The notes below the pieces were generated by a model. It saw nothing but the letters and a program-made list of their open reading frames with translations, did no database searches and had not been told where the DNA came from. Below are positions 27,220 through 39,257 of a DNA stretch of 64,000 nt, piece by piece. Positions within the stretch are counted from its first letter, which is position 1. Each line of letters starts with the position of its first letter. Both the position numbers and the translations under genes were made by a program. Origin of the DNA: Desulfobacula toluolica Tol2 (lineage in GTDB: Bacteria > Desulfobacterota > Desulfobacteria > Desulfobacterales > Desulfobacteraceae); NCBI RefSeq assembly GCF_000307105.1, contig NC_018645.1, forward strand, positions 4,040,001 through 4,104,000, in the 5' to 3' direction.

Positions 27220-28413
27220 TTATTCTACAATTTCACCGATAACACCGGCACCAACAGTACGTCCACCTTCTCTGATTGCAAAGCGGAGTTCTTTTTCCAT
27301 TGCAATGGGATTAATCAATTCCACGTTAATGGTTGCATTATCCCCTGGCATGATCATTTCCACGCCTTCGTCAAGAGTCAAAACACCCGTAATATCTGTT
27401 GTTCTGAAAAAGAACTGGGGTCTGTAACCACTGAAAAACGGAGTATGACGACCACCTTCTTCTTTGCTCAATGCATACATTTCTGCTTTGAATTTCGTAT
27501 GAGGAGTAATGGTTCCGGGTTTGGCCACAACCTGTCCTCTTTCAACCTGGTCACGTTTTGTTCCGCGAAGCAGAAGCCCGACATTATCGCCTGCCTGCCC
27601 CTCATCCAGAAGTTTTCTGAACATTTCAACACCGGTACACACTGTTTTGGCAGTATCCCTGATACCGACAATTTCAACCTCTTCACCGGTTTTAATAATA
27701 CCACGTTCAATTCTTCCGGTAACAACAGTTCCACGACCCGAAATACTGAATACATCCTCAATGGGCATCAGAAATGGTTTTGCGGTATCTCTTTCAGGCT
27801 CTGCAACATAAGAGTCAAGAACATCAAGAAGCTCAAAAATCGGTTTGGCAGCTTCATCATCCGCACTTTCCACTTCAAGCGCCTTAAGCGCACTGCCTCT
27901 GATAATCGGTGTTGTGTCGCCGGGAAATTCATAGGTATCAAGAAGCTCCTGAAGCTCCATTTCAACCAGCTCAATCAATTCTTCGTCATCCACCATGTCG
28001 CATTTGTTCAAAAACACAACAATCGAGGGAACACCTACCTGCCGGGCAAGAAGGATATGCTCTCTTGTCTGCGGCATTGGACCGTCATCAGCACTTACCA
28101 CAAGAACCGCACCGTCCATCTGGGCTGCCCCTGTGATCATGTTCTTAATATAGTCAGCATGGCCGGGACAGTCCACATGTGCGTAGTGACGATTGGCTGT
28201 CTCGTATTCCACATGAGCTGTTGCTATTGTAATACCACGCTCTCTTTCCTCGGGCGCCTTGTCAATCTCATCAAACGGGACATATGTACCATGACCACCC
28301 ATTGCTGCAAGTTTGGTGATCGCTGCTGTAAGCGTAGTCTTTCCATGGTCAATATGACCGATTGTTCCTATGTTCACATGCGGCTTGGTCCGCTCAAATT
28401 TCTCCTTAGCCAT
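27220..28413 (-). CDS. tuf: Elongation factor Tu (copy A, str operon)
   Basis: EF-Tu, 397 residues, the GTPase that brings aminoacyl-tRNA to the ribosome. G1 is [11 protein letters not shown]2 includes [14 protein letters not shown]3 is DCPGHADY and G4 is NKCDM. Domains 2 and 3 follow, ending in [11 protein letters not shown]. The protein is the same, as far as I can compare by eye, as that of the second copy at 41691-42884. fusA, which normally lies just upstream, is missing: rpsG precedes tuf directly. Confidence 0.98.
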   Translation of the reverse strand: MAKEKFERTKPHVNIGTIGHIDHGKTTLTAAITKLAAMGGHGTYVPFDEIDKAPEERERGITIATAHVEYETANRHYAHVDCPGHADYIKNMITGAAQMDGAVLVVSADDGPMPQTREHILLARQVGVPSIVVFLNKCDMVDDEELIELVEMELQELLDTYEFPGDTTPIIRGSALKALEVESADDEAAKPIFELLDVLDSYVAEPERDTAKPFLMPIEDVFSISGRGTVVTGRIERGIIKTGEEVEIVGIRDTAKTVCTGVEMFRKLLDEGQAGDNVGLLLRGTKRDQVERGQVVAKPGTITPHTKFKAEMYALSKEEGGRHTPFFSGYRPQFFFRTTDITGVLTLDEGVEMIMPGDNATINVELINPIAMEKELRFAIREGGRTVGAGVIGEIVE

Positions 28414-28474
28414 CCTCTTTACTCCTCTTGGTTAATTCCTCCTGCGGAATGTTATCAGGATATCAAAATATTAG

Positions 28475-28942
28475 TTACCACCGAAAATGTGCAAATGCCT
28501 TGTTGGCTTCTGCCATCTTGTGTGTATCTTCCTTTTTCTTCATTGCCCCGCCACGCTGGTTATAAGCATCCAGGACTTCTGAAGCCAGTTTGTTTGCATA
28601 GCCTTTTTCAGAACGATTCCGGCTGAAGTTAATCAACCAGCGAAAAGCAAGCGCTGTCTGCCTGGAAGGTTTTATATCAGTCGGCACCTGATAGGTTGAT
28701 CCGCCGATTCTTCTGGATTTCACTTCAACCGCAGGCCTAATATTATCAATTGCTTTTTTTAATATATCCAAAGCAGGCTCGCCGATCTTTTCTTCTGCAA
28801 TCAACAAAGCATTTTTAACAACTTTACGCGCTGCGTTCTTTTTCCCGTCTTTCATGACACAGTTAACAAACTTAGCGGCAAGCTTTTCTTCCTGCGTGGC
28901 ATCTTTTGTTACATTATCAAGCATGATCTCTTTAACTGCCAT
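28475..28942 (-). CDS. rpsG: 30S ribosomal protein S7
   Basis: S7, 155 residues, head assembly protein at the E site. AAKFVNCVMKDGKKNAARKV, VEVKSRRIGGSTYQVP and AFAHFRW at the C-terminus are standard. It lies between rpsL and tuf with no fusA. Confidence 0.97.
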   Translation of the reverse strand: MAVKEIMLDNVTKDATQEEKLAAKFVNCVMKDGKKNAARKVVKNALLIAEEKIGEPALDILKKAIDNIRPAVEVKSRRIGGSTYQVPTDIKPSRQTALAFRWLINFSRNRSEKGYANKLASEVLDAYNQRGGAMKKKEDTHKMAEANKAFAHFRW

Positions 28943-29000
28943 TATTCACATCCACCATTGCTTATATATAAGGAACAGACTAAAATCTGCTCCAAGTTGC

Positions 29001-29372
29001 TTATTTAGGTCTCTTTGCTCCGTATTTTGACCTGCCCTGCCGCCTGTCATCAACACCCAAAGTATCAAGAGCGCCCCTGACAATATGATAGCGAACACCT
29101 GGAAGATCCTTTACTCTGCCACCCCTGACAAGAACCACAGAATGCTCCTGAAGGTTATGCCCCATGCCGGGTATGTATGCAGCAACTTCCATTCCAGTAG
29201 TCAAACGAACCCTGGCTACTTTTCTCAAAGCAGAGTTAGGTTTCTTTGGAGTTGACGTGTACACCCTGGTACAAACACCACGTTTCTGAGGACCACCCTT
29301 TAAAGCAGGGGTACTAACCTTTTTTTCTGCTTTTTTTCTACCTTTTCGAACCAATTGATTAATGGTCGGCAT
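29001..29372 (-). CDS. rpsL: 30S ribosomal protein S12
   Basis: S12, 123 residues, in the decoding centre. [13 protein letters not shown] opens it; [17 protein letters not shown] holds the streptomycin-response lysine, and [14 protein letters not shown] holds the Asp that is often methylthiolated. The residues are those of the sensitive type. A good promoter lies 60-90 bases upstream. Confidence 0.98.
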   Translation of the reverse strand: MPTINQLVRKGRKKAEKKVSTPALKGGPQKRGVCTRVYTSTPKKPNSALRKVARVRLTTGMEVAAYIPGMGHNLQEHSVVLVRGGRVKDLPGVRYHIVRGALDTLGVDDRRQGRSKYGAKRPK

Positions 29373-29431
29373 AACTTTCCTTTACGCTCCTTATCAAATT
29401 TAAACCATTGTCATACACGACAAAATGTTTA

Positions 29432-29460
29432 ATTTTACTTTCACTTATTAAAATTGTCAA
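29432..29460 (-). promoter_or_regulatory. Sigma70-type promoter of rpsL
   Basis: Read on the minus strand, a perfect TTGACA (29455-29460) is followed after 17 bases by TAAAAT (29432-29437). It begins 14 bases beyond the rpoC stop and points at rpsL, so the str/S10/spc genes can be transcribed apart from rpoBC. Confidence 0.75.
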
Positions 29461-29473
29461 GTTTTTTTATTAA

Positions 29474-32400
29474 TCAAACTTGCGCTACGTCACCCAAAGC
29501 AACTTCTACGTCGCTGTATCCCGGGAAACCCGTCCCTGCAGGTATAATACGACCCATCACAACATTTTCTTTCAATCCTTTAAGGCCGTCATACTTACCC
29601 TCTATAGCAGCAAGAGTCAGCACTTTTGTTGTTTCCTGGAATGATGCGGCTGAAAGAAAACTATCAGTAGATAATGATGCTTTTGTAATACCAAGAATTA
29701 ACGGCTCCCCTTTTGCGGTTTCACCACCCATACCGGCTACTTCCCGATTGACTTCTGCAAAATGAATCCTGTCGACCTGTTCATCCGGAATAAAGTTGGT
29801 ATCACCTGTCTCAATGACCTTTACCCGTCTCATCATCTGACGGATAACCACCTCAATATGTTTGTCATTAATCCTTACACCCTGAAGCCTGTAAACCTCC
29901 TGCACCTCGTCCACCAGATATTTTGCCAAAGCAACTTCTCCCTTGATGTTCATAATATCCTGGGGATTTGCACTTCCGGCAATCAGCGGATCACCCGCCT
30001 TTACATAATCACCATCATAGACCGTAACATGTTGACCTTTTGGAATGGCGTATTCTTTCTTTCCTCCAACATCCGTCGGGGTGATCGTGACTTTCTGCCT
30101 TCCCTTTGTACCTTTGGACACCAAGACATATCCGTCAATCTCAGTCAGCATACCCGGATCTTTTGGTTTTCTGACTTCAAACAATTCGGCAACTCTTGGA
30201 AGCCCACCGGTAATGTCCTTTGTTTTTGTGGTCGCCCTGGGCAATTTTGCAATTACATCCCCCGCCATAATCTGTTCGTCTTCTTCAACCGTAAGAATGG
30301 CATTCACAGGCAAATAATATCTGGCAGAAGTCTTGGACTTGGGAAGCTTAACCGCTTTTCCCTCTTTGTCCTTAATGGTAATTCTGGGACGAATCTCACT
30401 ATCTTTCCCTTCTGTGATTGTACGGGAAACTTTTCCGGTTACAGGGTCGATTTGTTCTTGAACCGTGTTTCCGACCTCTATGTCGGCAAATCTAACACGA
30501 CCGGATACTTCCGTGATAATCGGCGTGGTAAACGGATCCCATGTGGCGATCACATCCCCTGGTTGGACTTGCTGACCATCTTTAAGATGAAGGGTTGCAC
30601 CATAAATAACCGTCTCTTTAGCTCTTTCACGCCCTTCTTCTCCAACAATGTTAATACCGGCACCTTTCCGGTTCATTACTATTACTTCATTTTCAGCAGA
30701 AATTACCGTCTGGATATCTTCATTGTATTTCAGTATACCTCCAACCCTGGCCTTGATTTCCGCAACCTCTACCTTTCTTGAAGCAGTACCACCAATATGG
30801 AAGGTTCTCATGGTCAACTGAGTTCCAGGTTCACCAATGGACTGAGCCGCAACAATACCAATGGCTTGACCGATTTCAACAGTTACACCATGGGCAAGAT
30901 CCCTTCCGTAGCACCTGGAACAAACACCATTTTTTGAATTACACGTCAGAACGGAACGAATTTTAACTTTCTGAACTCCGGCTTCTTCTATTCTTTTGAC
31001 ATGGCTTTCCTCAAGTTCGGTGTCCACGCCAACAATAAATTCATCCGAGTAAGGATCCCGGATATCTTCCTGAGTCACCCTTCCAAGGATTCTCTCGCCA
31101 AGGGTTTGAATAATTTCCCCCCCCTCGTACAATGCTTCAACCTCAATACCATTAATAGTACCGCAATCAATTTCAACAATGGTACAGTCCTGACCCACAT
31201 CAGCCAGACGTCTTGTAAGATATCCAGAGTTTGCGGTCTTCAAGGCCGTATCAGCCAATCCCTTGCGCGCACCATGTGTTGAAATAAAATACTGCAGTAC
31301 GGACAGGCCTTCCCGGAAACAGGCGGTAATCGGATTTTCAATAATCTCACCGGACGGTTTGGCCATCAAACCCCTCATCCCTGCCAGCTGACGCATCTGA
31401 TCCTTACTGCCTCGAGCCCCGGAGTCAGCCATGACATACACTGCATTATAATCTTCAGGTGACCCGTCAATCTTTCCGCGTGTCGGATTTTTCATGACTT
31501 CCATCATGGCATTGGCAATATCATCCGTTGCCTGAGCCCAGATATCGACCACCTTATTATACTTTTCACCCTGAGTAATCAATCCTTCGGAATACTGATT
31601 TTTTATATCTTCAATATTTTTTTCTGATTTGGCAATAATTTCCCATTTTTCATCCGGGATAATCATATCGTCTATACAAATTGACAAACCTCCCAGAGTC
31701 GAATATTTATACCCTATATCCTTGAGCCGATCAGAAAGAATAACGGTTTCCTTTAACCCGATATTACGGTATGCATAGTCGATCAGTTTAACAATAGAAG
31801 ACTTGTCCATAAGCTTGTTAACAAGATTGAAGGGCAAAGTGGTCTCTCGTTCATCCACTTTAAATATGGTATAATAATTCCCCACTTTTCTGACATCCGT
31901 AAACTGACCCTCTTTGAGACCATAGAATTGTTCAACAACAATCTCCGACACCTGAAATATATTTTTAAATTCCTTTCTGGTAAGAAGACCTGTTTTTCCT
32001 TTGGTCTTTTTAATCTCATCGTCAGAATATTTTTTTAAAACCTTATCAAAATCATTGCCGGCTTTTAATTCTTCCATTGCGGCTTCAGCATCTTCCAGGG
32101 TTTGGGTTCTGATCCTGCTCAATGACAAAAGCGTATCACCTGGAATGGATTCCCAAAGAAGAATTCGACCCGTTGTGGTATCATACATTTCACCATCAAT
32201 TCGAACTTTAATTTTGGCATGAAGCGAAAGTTCCCCTGAATCAAACGCATATCTTACTTCTTCAATACTTGAAAAACTAACCCCAGAACCTTTTTGATTC
32301 TGCACGGCTCGAGTCATATAATAAATACCCAGCACAATATCCTGGGTCGGTACTATAATCGGCTGACCATTTGCAGGAGAAAGAATATTGTTTGTAGACA

Positions 32401-33853
32401 GCATCATAATCCTTGCCTCAAGCTGAGACTCAAGGGAAAGTGGCACATGAACCGCCATCTGATCACCATCAAAGTCTGCATTAAATGCAGGACAAACCAA
32501 TGGATGAAGCTGAATGGCTTTCCCTTCGATCAGCACAGGCTCAAATGCCTGAAACCCGAGACGATGGAGTGTGGGTGCGCGGTTGAGCATCACCGGATAT
32601 TCTTTTACAACAGATTCAAGTGCATCCCAAACCTCGGTCTCCTCACGTTCAACCATTTTTTTAGCACTTTTAACCGTTGAAACAAGGCCTTTTTGTTCAA
32701 GATAATTATAAATAAAAGGCTTAAACAGCTCCAGAGCCATCTTTTTAGGGATACCGCATTGATGAAGCCGCAGTTCAGAACCAACTGTAATAACGGTACG
32801 ACCGGAGTAATCCACACGCTTGCCAAGCAGATTCTGTCTGAACCTGCCCTGTTTTCCTTTTAATGTGTCACTTAAAGACTTTAACGGCCGCTTATTGGTC
32901 CCGGTCACCACCCTTCCGTGACGACCATTATCAAACAGCACATCTACGGCTTCCTGAAGCATCCTTTTTTCATTTCTGACAATGATATCAGGTGCATTAA
33001 GGTCTACCAATCTTTTCAGACGGTTGTTTCTGTTTAATACCCTGCGATACAAGTCATTTAAATCAGATGTCGCAAACCGCCCACCTTCAAGAGGCACAAG
33101 CGGCCTTAAATCCGGCGGCAAAATGGGACAGGCCGTCAAAATCATCCGTGTGGGCTCAATCCCCGAGGTCAAAAATGCATCAATAACTTTAAGGCGCTTG
33201 GCCATTTTTTGTTTCTTGGCAACGGATTTGGTCAGGCTGATCTCTTCTTTAAGTTCATCATGAACCTCTTGAAGGTTAATATCTTCGAGCAACTTTAAAA
33301 TGGCTTCTGCACCAATACCAGCCTCGAAGTCATCACCAAAAGTTTCCACAGCCTCATAATATTGATCATCTGACAGAAGTTGAAGTTTTTTCAAACCCGT
33401 ATCTTTGGGATCAATCACAAGATAGGAGTCAAAATAAAGAACTTTTTCAAGATTTTTTAATGTCAAATCAAGAACATTGCCTATTTTGCTGGGAAGACTT
33501 TTCAAAAACCAGATGTGAGACACCGGAGAAGCAAGTTCGATATGTGCCATCCTCTCTCGCCGCACTTTGGACTGAATTACTTCAACACCGCATTTTTCAC
33601 ACACAACCCCGCGATGTTTCATACGTTTGTATTTACCGCAATTGCACTCGTAATCCTTGGTAGGACCGAATACCTTTGCACAAAAAAGTCCGTCTCTTTC
33701 CGGCTTGAATGTCCGGTAATTTATGGTTTCCGGTTTTTTGATTTCACCATGAGACCACTCTCTAATCTGGTCTGAAGATGCAAGGGTTATTTGAACGCCC
33801 TTATAAATCTTAGGATCTTTTGGTTTTGCGAAGAAATCGTATATATTATCCAA
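29474..33853 (-). CDS. rpoC: RNA polymerase subunit beta' with inserted parvulin-like domain
   Basis: Beta' subunit, 1,459 residues. The N-terminal zinc site is CNCGKYK with VCEKCGV, the catalytic metal loop is [16 protein letters not shown], the bridge-helix and trigger-loop region contains [20 protein letters not shown], and the second zinc site lies in [17 protein letters not shown]. Between P571 (LLWESIP) and L673 (LPFNLVN), where the usual protein has about two residues, about 100 residues are inserted; they look like a PpiC/parvulin domain (separate entry). The rest aligns with ordinary beta'. The gene starts ten bases after rpoB, with ATG 33853. Confidence 0.97.
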   Translation of the reverse strand: MDNIYDFFAKPKDPKIYKGVQITLASSDQIREWSHGEIKKPETINYRTFKPERDGLFCAKVFGPTKDYECNCGKYKRMKHRGVVCEKCGVEVIQSKVRRERMAHIELASPVSHIWFLKSLPSKIGNVLDLTLKNLEKVLYFDSYLVIDPKDTGLKKLQLLSDDQYYEAVETFGDDFEAGIGAEAILKLLEDINLQEVHDELKEEISLTKSVAKKQKMAKRLKVIDAFLTSGIEPTRMILTACPILPPDLRPLVPLEGGRFATSDLNDLYRRVLNRNNRLKRLVDLNAPDIIVRNEKRMLQEAVDVLFDNGRHGRVVTGTNKRPLKSLSDTLKGKQGRFRQNLLGKRVDYSGRTVITVGSELRLHQCGIPKKMALELFKPFIYNYLEQKGLVSTVKSAKKMVEREETEVWDALESVVKEYPVMLNRAPTLHRLGFQAFEPVLIEGKAIQLHPLVCPAFNADFDGDQMAVHVPLSLESQLEARIMMLSTNNILSPANGQPIIVPTQDIVLGIYYMTRAVQNQKGSGVSFSSIEEVRYAFDSGELSLHAKIKVRIDGEMYDTTTGRILLWESIPGDTLLSLSRIRTQTLEDAEAAMEELKAGNDFDKVLKKYSDDEIKKTKGKTGLLTRKEFKNIFQVSEIVVEQFYGLKEGQFTDVRKVGNYYTIFKVDERETTLPFNLVNKLMDKSSIVKLIDYAYRNIGLKETVILSDRLKDIGYKYSTLGGLSICIDDMIIPDEKWEIIAKSEKNIEDIKNQYSEGLITQGEKYNKVVDIWAQATDDIANAMMEVMKNPTRGKIDGSPEDYNAVYVMADSGARGSKDQMRQLAGMRGLMAKPSGEIIENPITACFREGLSVLQYFISTHGARKGLADTALKTANSGYLTRRLADVGQDCTIVEIDCGTINGIEVEALYEGGEIIQTLGERILGRVTQEDIRDPYSDEFIVGVDTELEESHVKRIEEAGVQKVKIRSVLTCNSKNGVCSRCYGRDLAHGVTVEIGQAIGIVAAQSIGEPGTQLTMRTFHIGGTASRKVEVAEIKARVGGILKYNEDIQTVISAENEVIVMNRKGAGINIVGEEGRERAKETVIYGATLHLKDGQQVQPGDVIATWDPFTTPIITEVSGRVRFADIEVGNTVQEQIDPVTGKVSRTITEGKDSEIRPRITIKDKEGKAVKLPKSKTSARYYLPVNAILTVEEDEQIMAGDVIAKLPRATTKTKDITGGLPRVAELFEVRKPKDPGMLTEIDGYVLVSKGTKGRQKVTITPTDVGGKKEYAIPKGQHVTVYDGDYVKAGDPLIAGSANPQDIMNIKGEVALAKYLVDEVQEVYRLQGVRINDKHIEVVIRQMMRRVKVIETGDTNFIPDEQVDRIHFAEVNREVAGMGGETAKGEPLILGITKASLSTDSFLSAASFQETTKVLTLAAIEGKYDGLKGLKENVVMGRIIPAGTGFPGYSDVEVALGDVAQV
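31838..32140 (-). other. Parvulin (PpiC)-like domain inserted in RpoC, residues 572-672
   Basis: This in-frame segment reads like a rotamase domain of the SurA/PrsA kind: [20 protein letters not shown] and KKYSDDE match the family pattern of an amphipathic helix, a Gly and YSxD; then [27 protein letters not shown] and [12 protein letters not shown] match the remaining strands. The two histidines of active parvulins are changed: the first strand has LSRIRTQT instead of the xSHIL pattern, and the last has NYY instead of GYH. A scaffold or binding role is therefore more likely than catalysis. The homology is judged by eye. Confidence 0.75.
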
Positions 33854-33863
33854 TGTCTTCTCC

Positions 33864-36800
33864 TTATTTTTTTCCTTCTATAAGATTCATATCCAAACCC
33901 AGACTATTCAGCTCTTTGCAAAGAACCCTGAAAGATTCAGGCATCCCGGGCTCAAGAACGTTCTGGCCTTTAACTATTTTTTCATACATCCGAGTTCTTC
34001 CTGTCATATCATCGGACTTGACAGTCAAAAATTCCTGTAATGCATGGGCAGCGCCATAGGCTTCCATTGCCCAGACTTCCATTTCACCCAGCCTCTGTCC
34101 GCCAAACTGAGCTTTACCTCCGAGTGGCTGCTGGGTAACCAGGGAATACGGACCAATGGATCGAGCATGAAGTTTATCATCAACCAGATGGTGGAGTTTA
34201 AGCATATACATGGTGCCGACGGTTACCGGTCTGTCAAAAGGCTCGCCGGTTCTGCCGTCGTATAGTACGGATTGACCGGACTTGTCAAATCCGGCGGCAT
34301 CAATCAGATATTTTATCTCATCTTCACTTGCCCCGTCAAAAACCGGAGTGGCCATGTGTACACCGTTTCTGTAAAAGCATGCAAAATCAATAAGTTCCTT
34401 ATCAGAAAAATTTTTAATTTTTTCCGCCAGTGCATCCTCTTTAAAATTTACTTTCTGGGCTTCGGTCATTGAAAAAATTTCAATTACTTTTTCCCTTAAT
34501 TTATCGAGTTTCATTTGGTTAAGCATTTCATCAATGCGCTGCCCCAACCCAAAAGCAGCATGTCCCAAATGAATTTCCAATATCTGGCCCACATTCATAC
34601 GGGATGGAACCCCCAAGGGATTGAGAACCATATCAACCGGCCTGCCATCCTCAAAGTAAGGTAAATCTTCCATCCTTAAAATTCTAGAAACAACCCCTTT
34701 GTTCCCATGTCGACCAGCCATTTTATCGCCAACGGAAAGAACCCTTTCCATGGCAACGCTTATTTTGATCATTTTCAGTACGCCGGGCGGAAGATCGTCC
34801 CCTTTTTCAAAACGGGATACCTGACGGTTAAAATGGTCCCTGGCTTTTTTAATTTGCCTTTGGGCACTCTCTAATATAACCTGGGCCTTTTCCGTAATCA
34901 CTGCATCTTTAACGGCAACATGAACCAGCACAGACATGGGAATATCAGCAAAAAGCCCTAATTTTACAGTGGTGCCGGATTTAACCAGTACCCTTCCCGA
35001 CTTTTCAAGATCAGAAATAATATCATGGCCCTCAAGAATGGATTCAACTTTTTCCTGAGCCACACTTGAAATGATTTTAATTTCATCATCCCTGTCTTTT
35101 TCAAGTTTTTCTATTTCATTGTCTTCAATGAGCCGTGTACGGTCATCTTTTGAAAGCCCCCTTCGTGAGAAAACCCTTGCATCAATGACTTTACCTTTTA
35201 CTCCGGGTGGTACGCAAAGAGAAGTGTCTTTAACATCTCCTGCTTTTTCACCAAAAATGGCCCGAAGCAATTTTTCTTCCGGAGAAAGTTGAGTTTCACC
35301 TTTTGGTGTAATTTTACCCACAAGGATATCACCGGATACAACTTCGGCACCCAGGCGAATAATACCGCTCTCATCAAGATTTTTTAAGGCATCTTCTCCT
35401 ACATTGGGAATATCACGGGTGATTTCCTCTTTACCTAATTTTGTATCGCGGGCAAGAACCTCAAACTCTTCAACATGGACAGATGTATAAACAGCATCTT
35501 TCACAAGACGTTCACTGACAAGGATAGAGTCCTCATAGTTGTATCCGTCCCAGGGCATAAATGCGACCGTGACATTTTTCCCAAGGGCCAGTTCCCCCAT
35601 TTCTGTGGACGGGCCATCTGCAATCACCTGACCTTTTTTGACGGTTTCACCTTTTTCAACAATCGGCCTGTGATTAAAACAGGTATTCTGGTTAGAACGG
35701 ACAAACTTCGTACAATTATAAATAGATACGACTTTCTCAAAATTGTCTGCCTGGATATCCGGGTCATCATTTCGGACAACAATCCGTTTTGAATCCACCT
35801 CAACTACGACACCGTCATAATCCGCTACAATGGTAACGCCGGAATCACGAGCAACAACACTTTCCATTCCAGTACCGACCAGAGGTGCTTCACTTTTAAT
35901 CAACGGCACTGCCTGACGCTGCATATTAGACCCCATCAACGCCCTGTTGGCATCATCATTCTCCAGAAACGGGATCAGGGCCGCAGACACGGATACCAGC
36001 TGGTTTGGTGAGACATCCATGAATTTGACATCCTGATTTTCAATCATTTCAAATTCACCGTCAACCCGTGAAGAAACCAGAGGATTTAAAAAATTACCAT
36101 CAATGTCAAGGGGTGCATTTGCCTGTCCAATGGGGTGATCCTTTTCTTCAAAGGCTGTTAAATGCTTAATTTCCCTGGATGCATTTCCGTCACTGGCAAT
36201 CCTGTAAGGCGTTTCAATAAAACCAAAATCATTGACCCTTGCATAGGTACACAAAGAAACGATCAATCCGATATTCGGTCCTTCCGGCGTTTCAATCGGA
36301 CAAATTCTTCCATAATGAGACGGATGAACGTCTCGTACTTCAAAACCAGCTCTTTCTCGTGTCAAACCACCTGGTCCAAGCGCGGACAATCGTCTTTTAT
36401 GAGTTGTTTCAGACAGCGGATTTGTCTGATCCATGAATTGGGATAGCTGGGAAGTACCAAAAAATTCCCTGACAACGGCTGAAACAGGTTTTGGATTAAT
36501 CAAATCATGGGGCATCATGGCATCCACTTCCTGCATGCTCATTTTTTCCTTGATGGCTCTTTCCATCCTGACAAGCCCGATTCGATAATGATTTTCAAGA
36601 AGCTCGCCCACGGCGCGAACACGCCTGTTGCCCAGATGGTCAATATCATCGACCTGGCCCTGGGTGTCTTTGAGTTCAACCAAAGTTGCTGCTGTTAGCA
36701 GCACATCTTCTTTTCGCAATGTTTTCACATCAATCTTGGTATCAACACCTAGACGATGGTTCATTTTCAAACGTCCTACTTTTGACAGGTCGTAATACGC

Positions 36801-37997
36801 CTGCCTGAAAAAAAGATGATCGACAAAATCCTGTGCAACTTCAATGGTTGCAGGATTTCCGGGTCGAAGCCGCCGGTAGATATCCATTAAGGCTTCTTCT
36901 TTTTTCTCCATTTTGTCTAAAACAAGGGTTTTCCTTATGGAATCAGAACTTCTGGGATCAACATAAAGAATATTAAAGTCATTGATCTGTTTTTCCAGCA
37001 TATATTCAAAGCTGTCTTCGCCAATCAGATCGCCAGCCTTTAAAATTATCTCCTGGGTTTCATCGTCAACAATATTCTCTGCAAAAGCTTTTCCAATCAA
37101 TTCACTTTCCGAGATGGGAATATAATCAAGCCCATCGTCAGCCAGCTGTCGTAACGCTCGTTTTGTAAAGATTCTTCCTTTTTTGACGATAATCTCTCCT
37201 GTCTTTGGAGATTTGATATCAAAACTGGCTCTTTGGCGCTTGAGATTTTCCTGGGAAAACTCTTTAAAAAACGATCCATCCTTTTTAATAATATGTTCTT
37301 GGTTATAGAAGAAATCCAAAATATCTTCACTGGTATAGCCAAAGGCCTTAAAAAGGATAGACACTGGAAATTTTCGCCGCCTGTCTATTCTTATATAAAC
37401 AATATCCTTGGCATCAATTTCCATATCAATCCAGGATCCTCTGACAGGAATAATTCGGGCATTATAAATAATTTTTCCCGTAGAATAATTTTTCCCTTTA
37501 TCATGATCGAAAAATACACCTGAGGAACGATGTAACTGGCTTACGACAGCTCTTTCAGTTCCATTAACAATAAAGGTTCCCTGCCGGGTCATCAAGGGGA
37601 TGGTACCAAAATAAATCTCTTGTTCCTTAATATCTCGAATCGTTGAAATCCCCGTGTCCTTGTCATTGTCATAAACAACAAGCCGGACCTTGATATTCAC
37701 CGGAATATCATAGGTCATTCCTCTTGAAGTACATTCTTTCATGGAATGCTTTGATTCACCAAAGGAATACGAAACATATTCCAATGATGATGTATCTGTA
37801 AAATCCTTAATAGGAAAAACAGATTTAAAAACAGCATGGAGTCCTTTTACTTCCCTTTCTTCAGGCAAAACATCTTTTTGAAGGAAACTCTCATAAGAAT
37901 TTCGTTGCATGCCTATCAAATCAGGAATATCAATTATTTTTCTTCTGCTGCCAAACTCTTTTCTAATACGCTTATTTGTCAAAAGACTACCGGTCAT
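33864..37997 (-). CDS. rpoB: RNA polymerase subunit beta
   Basis: Beta subunit, about 1,377 residues. The start is taken as ATG 37997 ([16 protein letters not shown]), which has GGGAG five bases upstream; an ATG 69 bases earlier has no ribosome site. The rifampicin region reads [18 protein letters not shown] then [13 protein letters not shown], the sensitive type. Active-site segments include [11 protein letters not shown] and [12 protein letters not shown], and the C-terminal switch region has [18 protein letters not shown]. It lies between rplL and rpoC, with 116 bases before its start. Confidence 0.97.
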   Translation of the reverse strand: MTGSLLTNKRIRKEFGSRRKIIDIPDLIGMQRNSYESFLQKDVLPEEREVKGLHAVFKSVFPIKDFTDTSSLEYVSYSFGESKHSMKECTSRGMTYDIPVNIKVRLVVYDNDKDTGISTIRDIKEQEIYFGTIPLMTRQGTFIVNGTERAVVSQLHRSSGVFFDHDKGKNYSTGKIIYNARIIPVRGSWIDMEIDAKDIVYIRIDRRRKFPVSILFKAFGYTSEDILDFFYNQEHIIKKDGSFFKEFSQENLKRQRASFDIKSPKTGEIIVKKGRIFTKRALRQLADDGLDYIPISESELIGKAFAENIVDDETQEIILKAGDLIGEDSFEYMLEKQINDFNILYVDPRSSDSIRKTLVLDKMEKKEEALMDIYRRLRPGNPATIEVAQDFVDHLFFRQAYYDLSKVGRLKMNHRLGVDTKIDVKTLRKEDVLLTAATLVELKDTQGQVDDIDHLGNRRVRAVGELLENHYRIGLVRMERAIKEKMSMQEVDAMMPHDLINPKPVSAVVREFFGTSQLSQFMDQTNPLSETTHKRRLSALGPGGLTRERAGFEVRDVHPSHYGRICPIETPEGPNIGLIVSLCTYARVNDFGFIETPYRIASDGNASREIKHLTAFEEKDHPIGQANAPLDIDGNFLNPLVSSRVDGEFEMIENQDVKFMDVSPNQLVSVSAALIPFLENDDANRALMGSNMQRQAVPLIKSEAPLVGTGMESVVARDSGVTIVADYDGVVVEVDSKRIVVRNDDPDIQADNFEKVVSIYNCTKFVRSNQNTCFNHRPIVEKGETVKKGQVIADGPSTEMGELALGKNVTVAFMPWDGYNYEDSILVSERLVKDAVYTSVHVEEFEVLARDTKLGKEEITRDIPNVGEDALKNLDESGIIRLGAEVVSGDILVGKITPKGETQLSPEEKLLRAIFGEKAGDVKDTSLCVPPGVKGKVIDARVFSRRGLSKDDRTRLIEDNEIEKLEKDRDDEIKIISSVAQEKVESILEGHDIISDLEKSGRVLVKSGTTVKLGLFADIPMSVLVHVAVKDAVITEKAQVILESAQRQIKKARDHFNRQVSRFEKGDDLPPGVLKMIKISVAMERVLSVGDKMAGRHGNKGVVSRILRMEDLPYFEDGRPVDMVLNPLGVPSRMNVGQILEIHLGHAAFGLGQRIDEMLNQMKLDKLREKVIEIFSMTEAQKVNFKEDALAEKIKNFSDKELIDFACFYRNGVHMATPVFDGASEDEIKYLIDAAGFDKSGQSVLYDGRTGEPFDRPVTVGTMYMLKLHHLVDDKLHARSIGPYSLVTQQPLGGKAQFGGQRLGEMEVWAMEAYGAAHALQEFLTVKSDDMTGRTRMYEKIVKGQNVLEPGMPESFRVLCKELNSLGLDMNLIEGKK

Positions 37998-38113
37998 GAT
38001 ATCTCCCAGTGTGAGTTTTTCCAACCGTAAAAGCGGAGACATGGCACTATTGCCTTGCCCCCGCATAAATTTTATGCAGCTTAAATCTTTGTAAGCTAAC
38101 TTATTTCATAAAA

Positions 38114-38503
38114 CTATTTTACAGAAACCTGAGCCCCGGCTCCTTCTAATTGTTCTTTAATTTTATCAGCTTCTTCTTTTGGAATTCCTTCTTTAATTGC
38201 TTTAGGCGCTTCTTCCACTAAAGCTTTGGCTTCTTTAAGACCAAGCCCTGTAATCGCTCTTACTTCTTTGATAACGTTAATTTTTTTATCGCCAAAGGTC
38301 TCAAGGATAACGTCAAATTCGGTCTGTTCTTCTGCCGCAGCACCTGCATCGCCAACAGCAGGCATTGCACCGCCTGCAAATGCCATGGGGGCGGCAGCAG
38401 TTACACCAAATTTATCTTCAAGCTCTGTCACAAGCTCGGAAAGTTCAAGAACACTCATGCTGGATATGAATTCAATTACATCTTCTTTTGTAGTATCGGC
38501 CAT
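38114..38503 (-). CDS. rplL: 50S ribosomal protein L7/L12
   Basis: Stalk protein L7/L12, 129 residues, which recruits the GTPase factors. The N-terminal dimerisation domain ([18 protein letters not shown]), an Ala/Gly-rich hinge (about 40-58) and the C-terminal domain ([17 protein letters not shown]) are all visible. Confidence 0.97.
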   Translation of the reverse strand: MADTTKEDVIEFISSMSVLELSELVTELEDKFGVTAAAPMAFAGGAMPAVGDAGAAAEEQTEFDVILETFGDKKINVIKEVRAITGLGLKEAKALVEEAPKAIKEGIPKEEADKIKEQLEGAGAQVSVK

Positions 38504-38564
38504 TTTTTTTCTCCTAAATAAAACTGTATGGAATGTCTTTTTCTAAAATTTTATATATGCTTGC

Positions 38565-39089
38565 TTATGCAGCTTCTTTTTGATCTTTAATAGCATTGAG
38601 AACATTAACAAAAGATCGTGGAACAGCGGAAAGAACATTGACGATTGAGGTTGGAACCGCATTAAGCGTATAAACCAGCTTACCGAGAAGCTCTTCTCTG
38701 GATGGCATTTTCGCCAGTTGTTTTATCTCTTCAGAATTGAGAAGCTTTCCTGCTAATGCACCTGCTTTAATTTCAAGCTTATCGTTATCTTTGGCAAAAT
38801 CAACCAGAATCCTTGCCGGAGCAACCGGATCATCTTGTGATAAAACAATGGCATTGGGACCTTTGTAAAAATCTTTCATCAAGGCTGCATCCGTACCTTC
38901 AGATGCCCTTTTCAACAAAGTATTTTTTACAACTTCAATTCGAACACCCTCATTTCTGAGACGCAAACGAAGATCCGTCATTTTCAATACATCCAAACCT
39001 TTATAGTCCACCAGTATTGAAATCTCAGATTCAGAAAATTCCTGGGATAGCCTTTTAACCTGTTCTTTTTTTTGGGAAATATTCAGCAT
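38565..39089 (-). CDS. rplJ: 50S ribosomal protein L10
   Basis: L10, 174 residues, anchors the L7/L12 stalk and regulates its own mRNA. The start is ATG 39089 (MLNISQKKEQVKRLSQEF), with GGAGGTG about eight bases upstream; a longer frame into the leader is not supported. GLDVLKMTDLRLRLR and the C-terminal LNAVPTSIVNVLSAV helices fit the family. Confidence 0.95.
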   Translation of the reverse strand: MLNISQKKEQVKRLSQEFSESEISILVDYKGLDVLKMTDLRLRLRNEGVRIEVVKNTLLKRASEGTDAALMKDFYKGPNAIVLSQDDPVAPARILVDFAKDNDKLEIKAGALAGKLLNSEEIKQLAKMPSREELLGKLVYTLNAVPTSIVNVLSAVPRSFVNVLNAIKDQKEAA

Positions 39090-39149
39090 TTTTATTACAC
39101 CTCCTTCCATTAATAATATTTTTGACGAAGGTGCCAACTAAACCAAAAC

Positions 39150-39240
39150 AAAATTTTATTATCTTCTGTCTCGGCAGGCCGGCAAATCCGATTATGCACT
39201 TTCAAAATACAAGCGCACCTACTGTCTATGACAGGGTTAA
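39150..39240 (-). promoter_or_regulatory. Ribosomal protein L10 leader RNA
   Basis: The 168 bases before rplJ contain, on the minus strand, AGACAGTAGGTGCGCTTG and further on CCGGCCTGCCGAGACAG. These are the conserved arms of the L10 leader, which binds the L10(L12)4 complex for feedback control of rplJL. A long A/T region and the ribosome site of rplJ follow. Recognised from sequence pattern only. Confidence 0.75.
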
Positions 39241-39257
39241 AAATCTATTTAAACAAT

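Noticed and set aside
27445-28626. Long plus-strand frame antisense to tuf, repeated at 41916-43022
   Set aside because: Both are mirror frames of the conserved EF-Tu genes. Their likeness follows from the tuf duplication, and there is no start signal.
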